The notes beneath the pieces were generated by a model. That model was not told the DNA's origin and did no database searches. It saw only the letters and a program-made list of their open reading frames with translations. Made by a program: the position numbers and the translations under genes. Positions 17,992-26,770 of a DNA stretch of 64,000 bases are shown one piece after another. This DNA comes from Microbacter sp. GSS18. Its GTDB lineage: Bacteria > Actinomycetota > Actinomycetes > Actinomycetales > Microbacteriaceae. The stretch is taken from positions 682,001 to 746,000 of the forward strand of contig CP119753.1 of assembly GCA_029319145.1 (NCBI GenBank). The letters are read 5' to 3'. Each line of letters begins with the position of its first letter. Position 1 is the first letter of the stretch.

Positions 17992-18366
17992 ATGGAACTC
18001 GGAGCGTTCTCGATCAGCCTCGCGGTGCGGGACCTGGAGGCGTCCCGGGAGTTCTACGAGAAGCTCGGCTTCACCGCCTTCGCAGGCGATGCCGCCCAGA
18101 ATTGGCTCATGATGCGCGCCGGCGACGCGGTCGTCGGGCTGTTCCAGGGCATGTTCGAGGGGAACATCCTCACTTTCAACCCCGGGTGGGATGCACGCGG
18201 ACGGGATCTGCCGGGTTCCTTCGACGATGTGCGCGCGATTCAGGCGCGCCTGCTGTCGCAGGGCCTCGAGCCGATCGAGCCGATCGACGAGAGCGCGACC
18301 GGCCCGGGCCACATCACGCTGATCGATCCCGACGGCAACAGCATCCTCATCGATCAGCATCGCTGA
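17992..18366 (+). CDS. VOC (glyoxalase/bleomycin-resistance fold) family protein
   Basis: 124 residues forming one VOC module pair: [18 protein letters not shown] at the start and [18 protein letters not shown] at the end, with beta-alpha-beta-beta-beta spacing. Metal-binding positions are incomplete, so it may be a ligand-binding rather than catalytic member. ATG 17992 is 11 bases after the ku stop with GGGGGAGA before it, so it is probably translated from the ku mRNA. A specific role in DNA repair is not indicated. Confidence 0.85.
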   Translation: MELGAFSISLAVRDLEASREFYEKLGFTAFAGDAAQNWLMMRAGDAVVGLFQGMFEGNILTFNPGWDARGRDLPGSFDDVRAIQARLLSQGLEPIEPIDESATGPGHITLIDPDGNSILIDQHR

Positions 18367-18397
18367 TCCTGCTCGCGCCTGCGTCGGGCGCACCGCG

Positions 18398-18461
18398 ACA
18401 GGAGATCTCACGGATGCAGGAGATTCGGCGTCGCCGTTCCTGTTCCGGCGGGATCTCCTGT
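18398..18461. repeat. 64-bp imperfect inverted repeat, possible bidirectional terminator
   Basis: Outer arms ACAGGAGATC (18398-18407) and GATCTCCTGT (18452-18461) are perfect. AGGAGAT recurs inside the left half, and TTCCTGT inside the right half, so alternative pairings exist. It lies between the convergent VOC and DedA genes. No T-run follows on either strand. Confidence 0.55.
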
Positions 18462-18480
18462 GCCGATGTGCCGGCCGGGG

Positions 18481-19251
18481 TCAGCCCATCTCGTCGTCGC
18501 CGCCGCGACCGGACTCGGGGGCGTCCTCGAACACCCGACCCGGCGAGGCGGGGGGCGCGTCGGGCTCCGGCTCGTGTCCGGCGCTCTGCTCCTGCGCGAT
18601 CTTGCGCTTCTCGGCGAAGTAGTGCCACGCGACGAACACGGCCGTGCCGCCGACCGCGACCAGCAGGATGAGGTCGATGTACTCACGCACGAACCAGGCC
18701 ACGGGCGGGATGAACCCGATGAGGTAGCCGAACATCGTCAGGCCGAAGCCCCACAGCACCGCGCCGATGAGGTTGTAGAGCGTGTACTTGCCCTTGTGCA
18801 TGTGCCCGACGCCCGCGGCGACGGGGGCGAAGGTGCGCACGATGGGTACGAACCGCGCCAGGATGATCGTCAGCCCGCCGTACCGCTCGAAGAACGCGTT
18901 CGTGCGCTCGACGTTGCGCCGGCTGAACAGGCCCGACTCCTTGCGCTCGAACACCGCCGGCCCGCCCTTGTGCCCGATGAGGTAGCCGACCTCGCCTCCG
19001 AGGAACGCCGACACCCCGATGAGCAGCGCCACCCACCACACGTTGATGCCGAACACCCCCTGGGGGGCGAACGGCTGCGCGTGCGAGAGGAGTCCGGCGA
19101 TGATGAGCAGGGTGTCGCCGGGGAGGAGGAAGCCGACGAGCAGGCCGGTCTCCGCGAACACGATGAAGCACACGACCACCAGCGCCCAGGGTCCGGCGGC
19201 CGCGATGATCGTCTCGGGGTCGAGCCAGGGGATGAGCGCTATGGGCTGCAA
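18481..19251 (-). CDS. DedA family membrane protein
   Basis: 256 residues. It carries the DedA signature: FAETGLLVGFLLPGDTLLII, the GVSAFLGGEVGYLIGHKGG block and the RFVPIVRTFAPVAAGVGHM motif with its functionally important arginines. Five to six membrane segments. The family belongs to the SNARE-associated/VTT fold linked to lipid-carrier recycling. The start is taken as TTG 19251 (LQPIALIPWLDPE), because the longer frame runs through the tRNA-Leu gene; the start is uncertain. The tail of about 45 residues is acidic and cytoplasmic. Confidence 0.88.
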   Translation of the reverse strand: MQPIALIPWLDPETIIAAAGPWALVVVCFIVFAETGLLVGFLLPGDTLLIIAGLLSHAQPFAPQGVFGINVWWVALLIGVSAFLGGEVGYLIGHKGGPAVFERKESGLFSRRNVERTNAFFERYGGLTIILARFVPIVRTFAPVAAGVGHMHKGKYTLYNLIGAVLWGFGLTMFGYLIGFIPPVAWFVREYIDLILLVAVGGTAVFVAWHYFAEKRKIAQEQSAGHEPEPDAPPASPGRVFEDAPESGRGGDDEMG

Positions 19252-19311
19252 GGCGGGATTCCCGTCGGTGGCATGGTTTCGGCTGGGCCGGTCGCGGCCT
19301 GGGCCGCAACG

Positions 19312-19393
19312 TGCGGAAGGTGGGACTTGAACCCACACGCCCGAAGGCACAGGAACCTAAATCCTGCGTGTCTGCCGATTTCACCACTCCCGC
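19312..19393 (-). tRNA. tRNA-Leu (anticodon TAG)
   Basis: 82 nt without encoded CCA. On the minus strand the acceptor arms are GCGGGAG and CTTCCGC with discriminator A. The anticodon stem CAGGA/TCCTG encloses TTTAGGT, giving anticodon UAG (CUA codons). A variable arm (TGCCTTCGGGCG) marks a class II tRNA. The T arm GTGGG-TTCAAGT-CCCAC is intact. Confidence 0.95.
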
Positions 19394-19645
19394 GAGTCCG
19401 ACTCAGTCTACTGACGCGCGAGGACGGTATCTCCGGGGAGTCCTCCGGATCTGCTGGGGGTGATCCGAGGCGACCTCCTGCAGACCTCGACGACCGGGAG
19501 GCGACGATCGAGCCTGATTCTGCCCGTGCTGGACCCATTCGCGCAAGGGTCTGGTCGGGGTATACGGACGCCACTACTGTCAGCCGCAACCGGCGAGCCC
19601 CCGAACCCCGGGGTGCTCCTCATCCGCCCGACGAAGGGACGCACT

Positions 19646-21172
19646 GTGAACGACCGATCCAGAGTCCGAATCCGAGCAGGTGCATTCGCGGCCACCGCCG
19701 CGGTGTGCGCCTCGTTCGCCCTGGCCGCGCCTGCGCAGGCCGCTGTCGCGATCGACACCGAGGAGCTGCGCGACGCCGTCACGCTCGACGGCGTCCGCGC
19801 GCACCAGGCGGCATTCCAGGCGATCGCCGACGCCAACGGCGGCACCCGCCAGGCGGGGACCCCGGGCCACGCCGACTCGGTCGAGTACGTTCAGACGGTG
19901 CTGGAGGATGCCGGCTACGCGACGACGATCCAGCCGTTCACGTACGATCGCGAGACCCTCGTCAGCTCCGTCTTCGAGCAGCTCAGCCCGGCGCCGACGT
20001 CCTACGCCCTCTTCGACGAGTACTACCCGATGGAGAGCAACGCCGCCGTCGTCGATGCCTCGCTCGCGGGCGTCGACCTCGCTCTCGGCGACCCGACCCT
20101 CTCCACCAGCGGATGCGAGGCGGAGGACTTCGACGGGTTTCCCTCCGGCGACATCGCTCTGATCCAGCGCGGCGCCTGCTCCTTCGAACAGAAGACGATC
20201 AATGCGATGGATGCCGGTGCGAGCGGTGTCATCATCTTCAACCAGGGCGATGCCCCCACGGAGGACCGCTCCGGCATGTTCTACGGCACACTCGGAGACA
20301 CGTTCGCGGGCATCCCCGTGGTGAGCACGACCTTCGACATCGGCGCCTCGCTCGCGGCCGCCACCACCACGGTGCGCCTGGGCGTCGAGATGACCATCGA
20401 CCCGGTCGAGACGATGAACCTGCTCGCCGATTCGCCCACCGGCCGTGCCGACCGCACGGTGGTCGTGGGCGGTCACCTCGACTCGGTCGGCGAGGGCCCC
20501 GGCATCAACGACAACGGCTCGGGCACCGCGGCCATTCTCGAGACCGCGGTTCAGATGGCGGACATGGACCTCGAGAACCGCGTGCGCTTCGCGTTCTGGA
20601 GCGGCGAGGAGGACGGCCTGCTCGGCTCGTCGTACTACGTGGCGAACCTGTCGAAGTCCGAGCTCAAGCAGATCGCCCTGAACCTCAACTTCGACATGGT
20701 GGGCTCGCCGAACGCGGTGAACTTCGTCTACGACGGCGACGGCAGCGCGTTCGGGTTCACGGGCCCGAACGGCTCGAACGTGATCGAGGACGTCTTCCTG
20801 GACTACTTCGACGAGCAGGGCGTTCCGACCGAGGCGACGGCTTTCGACGGCCGCAGCGACTACCTCGGCTTCATCGACGCCGGAATTCCCGCCGGCGGGC
20901 TGTTCACCGGAGCCGAGGGCATCAAGTCCGAGGAGCAGGCGGCGCTGTTCGGCGGTGTCGCGGGGGAGCAGTACGACCCGTGCTACCACCTGGCGTGCGA
21001 CACGTACGACAACAACAGCGACGACACGCTCGACCTCATGTCTGACGCCATCGCCCACGCGACCCTGACGTTCGCCGAGACGACCTCGGCCGTCAACGGC
21101 ACCGGCAAGGGCAAGGCGAACGGCCACGACAAGCTCGACGCCGAGTTCCGCGGCAGCAGCGCGGTGCGCTGA
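19646..21172 (+). CDS. Secreted M28 family zinc aminopeptidase with inserted PA domain
   Basis: 508 residues. Sec signal peptide with cleavage after APAQA at about residue 32. An inserted PA (protease-associated) domain covers about residues 120-240 (GDIALIQRGACSFEQK, GASGVIIFNQGD). The M28 core carries the dinuclear zinc ligands in order: VVGGHLDSV (His), GINDNGSG (Asp), FWSGEEDGLLGS (Glu pair), LNLNFDMVGS (Asp) and CYHLACD (His). It resembles Streptomyces/Vibrio-type leucyl aminopeptidases exported for peptide use. GTG 19646 is preceded by GAAGGGA. The 252 bp upstream, after the tRNA, hold no other gene. A strong terminator follows. Confidence 0.92.
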   Translation: MNDRSRVRIRAGAFAATAAVCASFALAAPAQAAVAIDTEELRDAVTLDGVRAHQAAFQAIADANGGTRQAGTPGHADSVEYVQTVLEDAGYATTIQPFTYDRETLVSSVFEQLSPAPTSYALFDEYYPMESNAAVVDASLAGVDLALGDPTLSTSGCEAEDFDGFPSGDIALIQRGACSFEQKTINAMDAGASGVIIFNQGDAPTEDRSGMFYGTLGDTFAGIPVVSTTFDIGASLAAATTTVRLGVEMTIDPVETMNLLADSPTGRADRTVVVGGHLDSVGEGPGINDNGSGTAAILETAVQMADMDLENRVRFAFWSGEEDGLLGSSYYVANLSKSELKQIALNLNFDMVGSPNAVNFVYDGDGSAFGFTGPNGSNVIEDVFLDYFDEQGVPTEATAFDGRSDYLGFIDAGIPAGGLFTGAEGIKSEEQAALFGGVAGEQYDPCYHLACDTYDNNSDDTLDLMSDAIAHATLTFAETTSAVNGTGKGKANGHDKLDAEFRGSSAVR

Positions 21173-21185
21173 CCCCGCATCCGGC

Positions 21186-21224
21186 AAGGGGGCCCCGCGC
21201 CAGTTCACAGCGCGGGGCCCCCTT
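21186..21224 (+). terminator. Strong stem-loop terminator after the M28 peptidase
   Basis: A perfect 15-bp stem, AAGGGGGCCCCGCGC / GCGCGGGGCCCCCTT, with a 9-base loop (CAGTTCACA) 14 bases after the stop. The flanking AA and TT let it work in both directions, which suits the convergent gene at 21275-22105. Confidence 0.85.
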
Positions 21225-21274
21225 CACGTCGGCTCCGGAGGTGTCCGCCTCGGTGAAGCGGTCGAACGCCGGGC

Positions 21275-22105
21275 TCAGCGCTCGAAGAGGTACGTGTCAG
21301 ACAAGTCACCCGGCCCCAGCGCGCCGGTGTACTGCTGATCGGGCTGCCCGTCGACGCGGATGACGACCTCGAACGATGCGGGTTCCACATCGACGACGCC
21401 ATGGTCGTAGTGGTGCACGACGACCTCGTACTCGCCGTCCGGCGCCTCGCCGTCCGGCCAGTAGACGTTCTCGACGTGCTGCCCCGGGCCGGCGCAGCCC
21501 TCGAAGCACGCATCGACGTCCAGTTCTCCGCCGCTGGCCGAACTCAGATTCTCGAAGGAGATGTGCTCGCCCGACGGGTCGATCACGTGCAGATCGAGGT
21601 CGGCCGGCGACGTCCACTCGAGCGTCACCTGCACGTCGCCGGTTCCCAGCGCGGGCCCGCTCGGCTGCGTGACCGCCCAGCCGATCCCGGCGACCGCGCC
21701 GACCGCGACGACGCCCCCGATGATCACCGGTGCCGAGACGATGGCCAGTCCGCTCGAGCCGACGGCGAGAGTCTGACCCGACGCTCCCGTCACCGACACC
21801 GCCACCTGCGGGCTCTGCCCGAACTCGGCGCCGACCGGCAGATCGAGCGTCACCGACTGGTTCCCCGAGCCAACGCCCAGCGAGAGGCTCGGATCCTGGA
21901 CGACCACGGTCTGGCCGTCGATCTTGACGTCGAAGCCGACGTCGAGCGAAACCGGCCCGCGATTGACGAGGTCGAACGTCACGTGCGCTCCGTTCTCATC
22001 CACGGTGACCCGCGGTCGCCCCACGAACTTGACGACGGCGCGCCCCTTCCTGCGCTCATGCTGCTGCTTCGCACCCGACTGGGTGGTGGTTGTGTTCTCG
22101 CTCAT
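21275..22105 (-). CDS. Single-pass membrane protein with DUF2135/YfaP-like extracellular domain
   Basis: 276 residues. The N-terminus is Thr/Gln-rich and basic. Residues 22-118 form a beta-rich region resembling a CARDB/Ig-like fold (RVTVDENGAHVTFDLVNRGP). A membrane helix lies at about 121-146. The C-terminal domain has DLDLHVIDPSGEHISFENL, GGELDVDACFEGC and PDGEYEVVVHHYDHG, the pattern of YfaP/DUF2135-type calcium-like beta sandwiches. ATG 22105 is chosen over a frame 37 codons longer. It is isolated; the 274 bp upstream show no gene and only a short GTCAG-CTGAC dyad. Function unknown. Confidence 0.7.
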   Translation of the reverse strand: MSENTTTTQSGAKQQHERRKGRAVVKFVGRPRVTVDENGAHVTFDLVNRGPVSLDVGFDVKIDGQTVVVQDPSLSLGVGSGNQSVTLDLPVGAEFGQSPQVAVSVTGASGQTLAVGSSGLAIVSAPVIIGGVVAVGAVAGIGWAVTQPSGPALGTGDVQVTLEWTSPADLDLHVIDPSGEHISFENLSSASGGELDVDACFEGCAGPGQHVENVYWPDGEAPDGEYEVVVHHYDHGVVDVEPASFEVVIRVDGQPDQQYTGALGPGDLSDTYLFER

Positions 22106-22379
22106 GACGTCACCTCGCTGTCCGGTCACCAAGCCGCCGGTCGCGACCTGTGACGGAGAAGAGCGGGGCCGTGCGGCGCGTGATACGTGACGCGGACCAG
22201 CGCGTGGGTTGAACACCGGCGCCGGCCGCCGCGTGCGTGGTCAGCGGCCTGACCAAAGCGGGGAGACCGCGTGGACGGCCTACACGGCACGGCGACCACC
22301 GCGCAGGCCTCCGGTCAGGGCCGTCGAGTGCGGCCCGGCTGGGCGCTGCGGACGGTCGCCAATCGCGCGACCGGGCGGA

Positions 22380-22640
22380 TCAGCGGCGGATGCCGAACAT
22401 GAAGTAGCTGGTCGGACCCACCCAGTTCATCAGGATCACCGGGATCCACACCGGCTTCGGGCCCTTCACGTCCTCGGCGGGACGGTTGTAGAGGTCCCAG
22501 AACGCCAGGAACATGTAGGCGAACTGCAGGATCGCGAACGGGATCGACAGGATGCTCGCCGCGACGCTCTTCTGCTTCTTCTTGGTCTTCGTCCCGGCCT
22601 GCTCTTCGGGGCTCGGCTGCTGCTCGTCCACGTCGGTCAT
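22380..22640 (-). CDS. Small PLDc_N-domain membrane protein
   Basis: 86 residues. A charged, Lys/Gln-rich N-terminus of about 25 residues precedes two membrane helices. The second half matches the N-terminal domain of cardiolipin synthases (PLDc_N): FWDLYNRPAEDVKGPKPVW and NWVGPTSYFMFG. The catalytic HKD domain is absent, so it is not an enzyme by itself. Such stand-alone proteins are common in actinobacteria and their role is not known. It is divergent from the Tad locus, 101 bp away. Confidence 0.8.
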   Translation of the reverse strand: MTDVDEQQPSPEEQAGTKTKKKQKSVAASILSIPFAILQFAYMFLAFWDLYNRPAEDVKGPKPVWIPVILMNWVGPTSYFMFGIRR

Positions 22641-22741
22641 CGCGGCTCCTTCCGCCTCCGCCCATCCTGCCCCAGTCGCGCGCGTTCGTCACCTGTGGAT
22701 AAGTCCGTCGGCCTCCGAAGCGATCTTGCGAGGATCATCGC

Positions 22742-23902
22742 GTGAGCCTCGCCGCCGTTCCCGCCGCCGCCGATCCGGTGCGCGCGATCGTCGAGCGCGT
22801 GCGCGATCGTCTGCGCGCCGAGCGTGCCGATCCGACGAGTGATCCGGAACTGGCGGCGCACATGGCGCGCAGCGAGGTTCGGCGGCACAACGACTTCGCC
22901 CTGGCACGCGGAGCCGCGACCATCGACGACGAGGCCGCCTGCATCCGCGAGGTGCTCGCCGCGCTCGGCGGCTACGGGCCGCTCCAGGTGTATCTGGACG
23001 ACCCGAGTGTCGAAGAGCTGTGGATCAACGCCCCGGACCGCATCTTCGTCGCGCGAGACGGGATCCCCGAGCGCGTTCCGCTGTCGCTGACCGAGTCTGC
23101 GGTCCGGGACCTGGTGGAGCGGATGCTGCACGCCACCGGCCGCCGCGTCGACATGAGCCAGCCGTTCGTCGACGCCTCGCTGCCGGACGGGAGCCGCCTG
23201 CACGTGGTGATCCCCGACATCACGCGCCGCCACTGGGCCGTGAACGTCCGCAAGTTCCTGCCCGCGTACCGGGACCTCGACAGGCTCGTCGAGGCGGGCT
23301 CGCTGACGCCCGCGGTCGCGCAGCTGCTCGCGAACGCGATGGCGGACGGGCGCAGCATCCTGGTCTCAGGAGCCACTCACGCGGGCAAGACCACACTGCT
23401 CGCCGCCTTGATCGCCTCATGCCCGCCCGAGCAGCGGATCGTCACGGTCGAGGAGACGTTCGAGCTCGCCGTGCGCGCACCCGATCTGGTGGCTCTGCAG
23501 GGGCGCCAGCCGAGCTTGGAGGGGACGGGGGAGGTGACGCTGCGCCGACTCGTCAAGGAGGCGCTGCGCATGCGACCCGATCGCCTCGTCGTCGGCGAAG
23601 TGCGCGATGCCGAGGCCCTGGACCTCCTCCTCGCCCTCAACACCGGGGTGCCCGGCGCTGCCACCGTCCACGCCAACTCGGCGCGCGAGGCGCTCGGGAA
23701 GCTCGCGGCGCTGCCGCTCCTGGCGGGCCGCAACATCGACGCCGGCTTCGTGCTGCCCGCGGTCGCGGCGTCCGTGGACCTCGTCGTCCACTGCGAGCGC
23801 CGTGGAGACGGTAGGAGGCGCGTCGCTGAGATCGTCGAGCCTCAGGGGGTCGTGGACTCCGCCGTGACTGCACGCACGCTGTACCGCGCGGAGGCGGCAT
23901 GA
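22742..23902 (+). CDS. tadA: Tad/Flp pilus assembly ATPase TadA (CpaF family)
   Basis: 386 residues. This is the type II/IV secretion ATPase that powers Tad pilus assembly at the inner membrane. N-terminal CpaF region LGGYGPLQVYLDDPSVEELW. Walker A GATHAGKTT at about 210-218, Asp box IVTVEETFEL, Walker B MRPDRLVVGEVRDAEALDLL and His box GAATVHANSAREAL. GTG 22742 opens an operon of seven genes. The next gene overlaps by 4 bases. Confidence 0.93.
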   Translation: MSLAAVPAAADPVRAIVERVRDRLRAERADPTSDPELAAHMARSEVRRHNDFALARGAATIDDEAACIREVLAALGGYGPLQVYLDDPSVEELWINAPDRIFVARDGIPERVPLSLTESAVRDLVERMLHATGRRVDMSQPFVDASLPDGSRLHVVIPDITRRHWAVNVRKFLPAYRDLDRLVEAGSLTPAVAQLLANAMADGRSILVSGATHAGKTTLLAALIASCPPEQRIVTVEETFELAVRAPDLVALQGRQPSLEGTGEVTLRRLVKEALRMRPDRLVVGEVRDAEALDLLLALNTGVPGAATVHANSAREALGKLAALPLLAGRNIDAGFVLPAVAASVDLVVHCERRGDGRRRVAEIVEPQGVVDSAVTARTLYRAEAA

Positions 23903-24756
23903 CGCTGGTCTGGGGAGCTGTGCTGGGCGCCGGGCTGCTGCTCGCCGTCTCACCGTGGCTATGGCCCCGACGGGCGCCGGGGGAGCGGCCTGTCCGGAAC
24001 AGAGCGCTCGCGACGATGCTCGCCGAGGCCGGCCTGGCAGGCGCGCAGCCGAACTCCCTGCTGATGTCGGCGATCGGCGCGGGCGCCGTGGCAGCCCTCG
24101 CCGCGTGGCTCGTGATCGGGATCCCGGTTCTCGTCGTCATCGCGGCCGTGTCTGCGGCGACATCGCCGTTCGTCTGGCTGCGTGCCCGGGCCTCTCGTCT
24201 GCGGCGCACGAGACGCACGCTGTGGCCGGATGTCTGCGACCTCCTGATCGGCTCTGTTCGAGCGGGAATGTCATTGCCCGATGCCGTCGCGGCGCTCGCC
24301 GACTCAGCGCCGGACTCGCTGCGCCCGGCCTTCCGCGCCTTCCGCAGCGATCTCGCAGCCTCCGGGCACTTCGACTCCGCCGTCCGCATGCTCAAGCAGC
24401 GCCTGGCCGATCCGACCGCCGACCGCATCATCGAGACACTGCGGATGGCCCGCCAGGTGGGCGGCACCGAACTCACCACGGTGCTGCGTGCCCTGTCGGA
24501 TTCGGTGCGCGCCGATGCCGTCCTGCGGGGCGACGTGGAATCGCGGCAGTCCTGGACGCGAGCGGCGGCGGTGCTCGGAGTGAGTGCGCCCTGGGTGATC
24601 CTCATCCTGCTGTCGCTGCGACCCGAAGGAGCGCGCGCCTACGCGAGCCCCGAAGGCATCGTCCTTGTGCTGAGCGGTGCGGTCGTGTCGGTGGTCGCCT
24701 ACCGGCTGATGCTGCGCATGGGGCGGCTTCCCGAGCCGCGGAGGTGCTTCGGATGA
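23899..24756 (+). CDS. tadB: Tad pilus inner-membrane platform protein TadB
   Basis: 285 residues of the T2SSF/GspF fold. Hydrophobic segments lie at about residues 1-18 and 55-90, and two more at the C-terminus. The cytoplasmic domain has DVCDLLIGSVRAGMSLPDAV and MARQVGGTELTTVLRALSDS, the repeated helix bundle of platform proteins. It starts with an ATGA overlap on tadA. With TadC it should form the membrane platform on which TadA acts. Confidence 0.88.
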   Translation: MTLVWGAVLGAGLLLAVSPWLWPRRAPGERPVRNRALATMLAEAGLAGAQPNSLLMSAIGAGAVAALAAWLVIGIPVLVVIAAVSAATSPFVWLRARASRLRRTRRTLWPDVCDLLIGSVRAGMSLPDAVAALADSAPDSLRPAFRAFRSDLAASGHFDSAVRMLKQRLADPTADRIIETLRMARQVGGTELTTVLRALSDSVRADAVLRGDVESRQSWTRAAAVLGVSAPWVILILLSLRPEGARAYASPEGIVLVLSGAVVSVVAYRLMLRMGRLPEPRRCFG

Positions 24757-25688
24757 ATCCGGTGATCGACGCGTGGCTCGCGTCGGTGGTCCTGGGGGCG
24801 GCTCTGGCTTCGGGCATCGTGCTCGTCGTGTCGCGCGTGCCACGGTGGGGAGCGCCGTCGCTGTCCCGCCGGATCGCACCCTACATCCGGGACGTCACGG
24901 ATCCGCACGGCACCGGCATCGACCAGGCCGTCGGGTTCGGCGGCGTCGACGTGCGCGCCACGGTGCGCGCCGTGCTGACGCGGGCCGGCGGGATGCTGTC
25001 GGGATCGCATGCCGTGGCGCGGCGCCTGCGACAGGCCGGAAGCGTTCTGGAGCCCGCGCAGTTCCGTGCCCGGCAGATCGGGTGGGGCCTTGCCGGATTC
25101 ATCTCGGGCGGTCTCCTGACGGTCCTGTTCGCCCTCATCGGGGCGGTGGCTCCCGCGGTGTGGGTGCTGCCGGCCCTCGGCGCCGCAGGTGGCGTGTTCC
25201 TGTGCGACATGCGTCTCGCCCGGGCTGCGTCGGAGCGCGTGAACCGCATCGAAGAGGAGCTGCCCACGGTGCTGGAGTTCCTGGCACTGTGCCTGTCGGC
25301 CGGCGAGGGGATCCTCGACGCCCTGCGGCGCGTGAGCGCGGTCGGCTCCGGCGCGCTCACGGACGAGCTGCGCGGACTCGTCGTGGATGTCGGCACGGGC
25401 ATTCCGCTGCCGAGCGCGCTCCGCCGGCTGGCCGCGGACCTCGAGGTCCCTGCACTCTCACGCGCGACCGAGCAGCTGGTGTCGGCGCTGGAGCGCGGAG
25501 CGCCGCTCGCTCAGGTGCTCCACAGCCATGCCGCCGACGCGCGGGAAGGCGCGAAGCAGGCGCTCATCGAGCGTGCCGGCCGCAAGGAGATCTGGATGCT
25601 CCTGCCTCTGGTCTTCGCGATTCTGCCGCTGAGCGTGCTGTTCGCGATCTACCCCGGGATCTTCATGCTCCGCCTCGGCCTCGGATGA
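24753..25688 (+). CDS. tadC: Tad pilus inner-membrane platform protein TadC
   Basis: 311 residues, also T2SSF. The recognisable stretch is EEELPTVLEFLALCLSAGEG, then RRLAADLEVPALSRATEQLV and the C-terminal membrane helix LLPLVFAILPLSVLFAIYPG. ATG 24753 overlaps the tadB stop by 4 bases (ATGA). The longer open frame upstream runs through tadB out of frame and is ignored. Partner of TadB. Confidence 0.88.
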   Translation: MNPVIDAWLASVVLGAALASGIVLVVSRVPRWGAPSLSRRIAPYIRDVTDPHGTGIDQAVGFGGVDVRATVRAVLTRAGGMLSGSHAVARRLRQAGSVLEPAQFRARQIGWGLAGFISGGLLTVLFALIGAVAPAVWVLPALGAAGGVFLCDMRLARAASERVNRIEEELPTVLEFLALCLSAGEGILDALRRVSAVGSGALTDELRGLVVDVGTGIPLPSALRRLAADLEVPALSRATEQLVSALERGAPLAQVLHSHAADAREGAKQALIERAGRKEIWMLLPLVFAILPLSVLFAIYPGIFMLRLGLG

Positions 25689-25710
25689 TCCACACACAAA
25701 AGGAGAACGG

Positions 25711-25920
25711 ATGCGGCTGACACGTGAACGCCCGCGACGGGCACGGGAGCGCTGGCGGAGGTCCCTGCGCGATCTGACGGACGATGAGCGCGGCGACGTT
25801 CCGGGCTGGGTGCTGATCACGCTCATGACCGCGGGACTCGTCGTCGTGATCTGGGCACTGGCGGGCCCGGCCCTCGCGACACTGTTCGAGCAGGCGATCA
25901 GTCGCGTGTCGGGATTCTGA
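25711..25920 (+). CDS. Flp-type small pilin-like protein
   Basis: 69 residues. A basic leader of about 28 residues ends in DDERGDVPGWVL, followed by one hydrophobic helix (ITLMTAGLVVVIWALAGPAL). The leader-helix arrangement is that of class III (type IVb) prepilins, with likely processing near the ERGD/GDV site. In position it replaces the Flp major pilin of other Tad loci. ATG 25711 has AAAGGAGAA upstream, the best ribosome site of the operon, consistent with high expression. Confidence 0.75.
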   Translation: MRLTRERPRRARERWRRSLRDLTDDERGDVPGWVLITLMTAGLVVVIWALAGPALATLFEQAISRVSGF

Positions 25921-25923
25921 GCG

Positions 25924-26334
25924 GTGCGCGCGCCGTGCCTGCGGTGGACGCGCGAGATCGGTGACGACCGCGGGTCGAGCCCCGTCGAGTTCGTGCTGGT
26001 GGGGCTCATGCTGACCGTCCTCACGCTCGGAGTCCTGCAGCTCGGTCTCGCGATCTACGTCCGCAACATCGTGCACGATGCCGCGGTCGAGGGCGCGTTC
26101 CACGGCGCGCTCGCCGACACCACCCCACAGGAGGGCGCCGAGCGGACGCGGGAGATCATCGCGAGGACGGTCGGCGCCGCGTACGCCGCGGACGTGTCGG
26201 CGCAGACCGCGGTGGACGCTCGAGGCGCGTTCGTCGTGGTGATCGTGCGTGCGCCGCTGCCGGTGGCGGGACTGCTGGGGGCGCCCCGTGCGATGGAGGT
26301 GACGGCTCATGCGCCGCAAGAGTCGCTCGACTGA
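25924..26334 (+). CDS. TadE-like pseudopilin
   Basis: 136 residues. The TadE pattern is clear: DDRGSSPVEFVLVGLMLTVL, with the glutamate five residues into the hydrophobic stretch, then YVRNIVHDAAVEGA. The rest is a small extracellular domain. GTG 25924 lies 4 bases after the pilin stop. Pseudopilins of this class are thought to prime or cap the pilus. Confidence 0.85.
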   Translation: MRAPCLRWTREIGDDRGSSPVEFVLVGLMLTVLTLGVLQLGLAIYVRNIVHDAAVEGAFHGALADTTPQEGAERTREIIARTVGAAYAADVSAQTAVDARGAFVVVIVRAPLPVAGLLGAPRAMEVTAHAPQESLD

Positions 26335-26770
26335 TACCGCCCGCGACCGCGGGTCCGCGCCGATCGAGTTCATCTTCGCGGGGCTGGTGATGCTCGTCCC
26401 GCTGGTGTACCTGATGGTCACCCTCGGCGCGATCCAGGGACAGGCGCTCGGGGTGGAGACCGGGGCGCGACACATGGCGCGCGCGATCGCGACGTCGGCG
26501 GATGCGGATGACGCGCGTGCGCGGGCGGCTGCCGTGCTCGGCGCGGTGGCGCGGGAGTACGGCATCGATGCCGAGCACGTCGTCGTCGAGATGGACTGCC
26601 GACCGGCGGCGGCCGTGTGCCCGTCCGCGGGCAGGACGCTCGTGGTGACCGTCACGGGACGTGTGATGCTCCCGCTGGTGCCGCCCGTGCTCGGCCTGGA
26701 ACGGCTCGCATCGATCCCTGTCGAGGCGACCGCCGTGCAGACGGTCTCGCGTTTCTGGGGACGCCCGTGA
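26309..26770 (+). CDS. Second TadE/TadF-like pseudopilin
   Basis: 153 residues. The N-terminus RDRGSAPIEFIFAGLVMLVP has the same G-S-x-P-x-E-F motif as its upstream neighbour. It is followed by TGARHMARAIATSADADDAR and a soluble domain with two cysteines (MDCRPAAAVCP) that could form a disulfide. ATG 26309 lies 26 bases inside the preceding gene, so translation is probably coupled. Confidence 0.82.
   Translation: MRRKSRSTDTARDRGSAPIEFIFAGLVMLVPLVYLMVTLGAIQGQALGVETGARHMARAIATSADADDARARAAAVLGAVAREYGIDAEHVVVEMDCRPAAAVCPSAGRTLVVTVTGRVMLPLVPPVLGLERLASIPVEATAVQTVSRFWGRP

Noticed and set aside
18481..19350. Longer DedA start at 19350
   Set aside because: It would translate through the tRNA-Leu gene (19312-19393); a start after the tRNA is needed.
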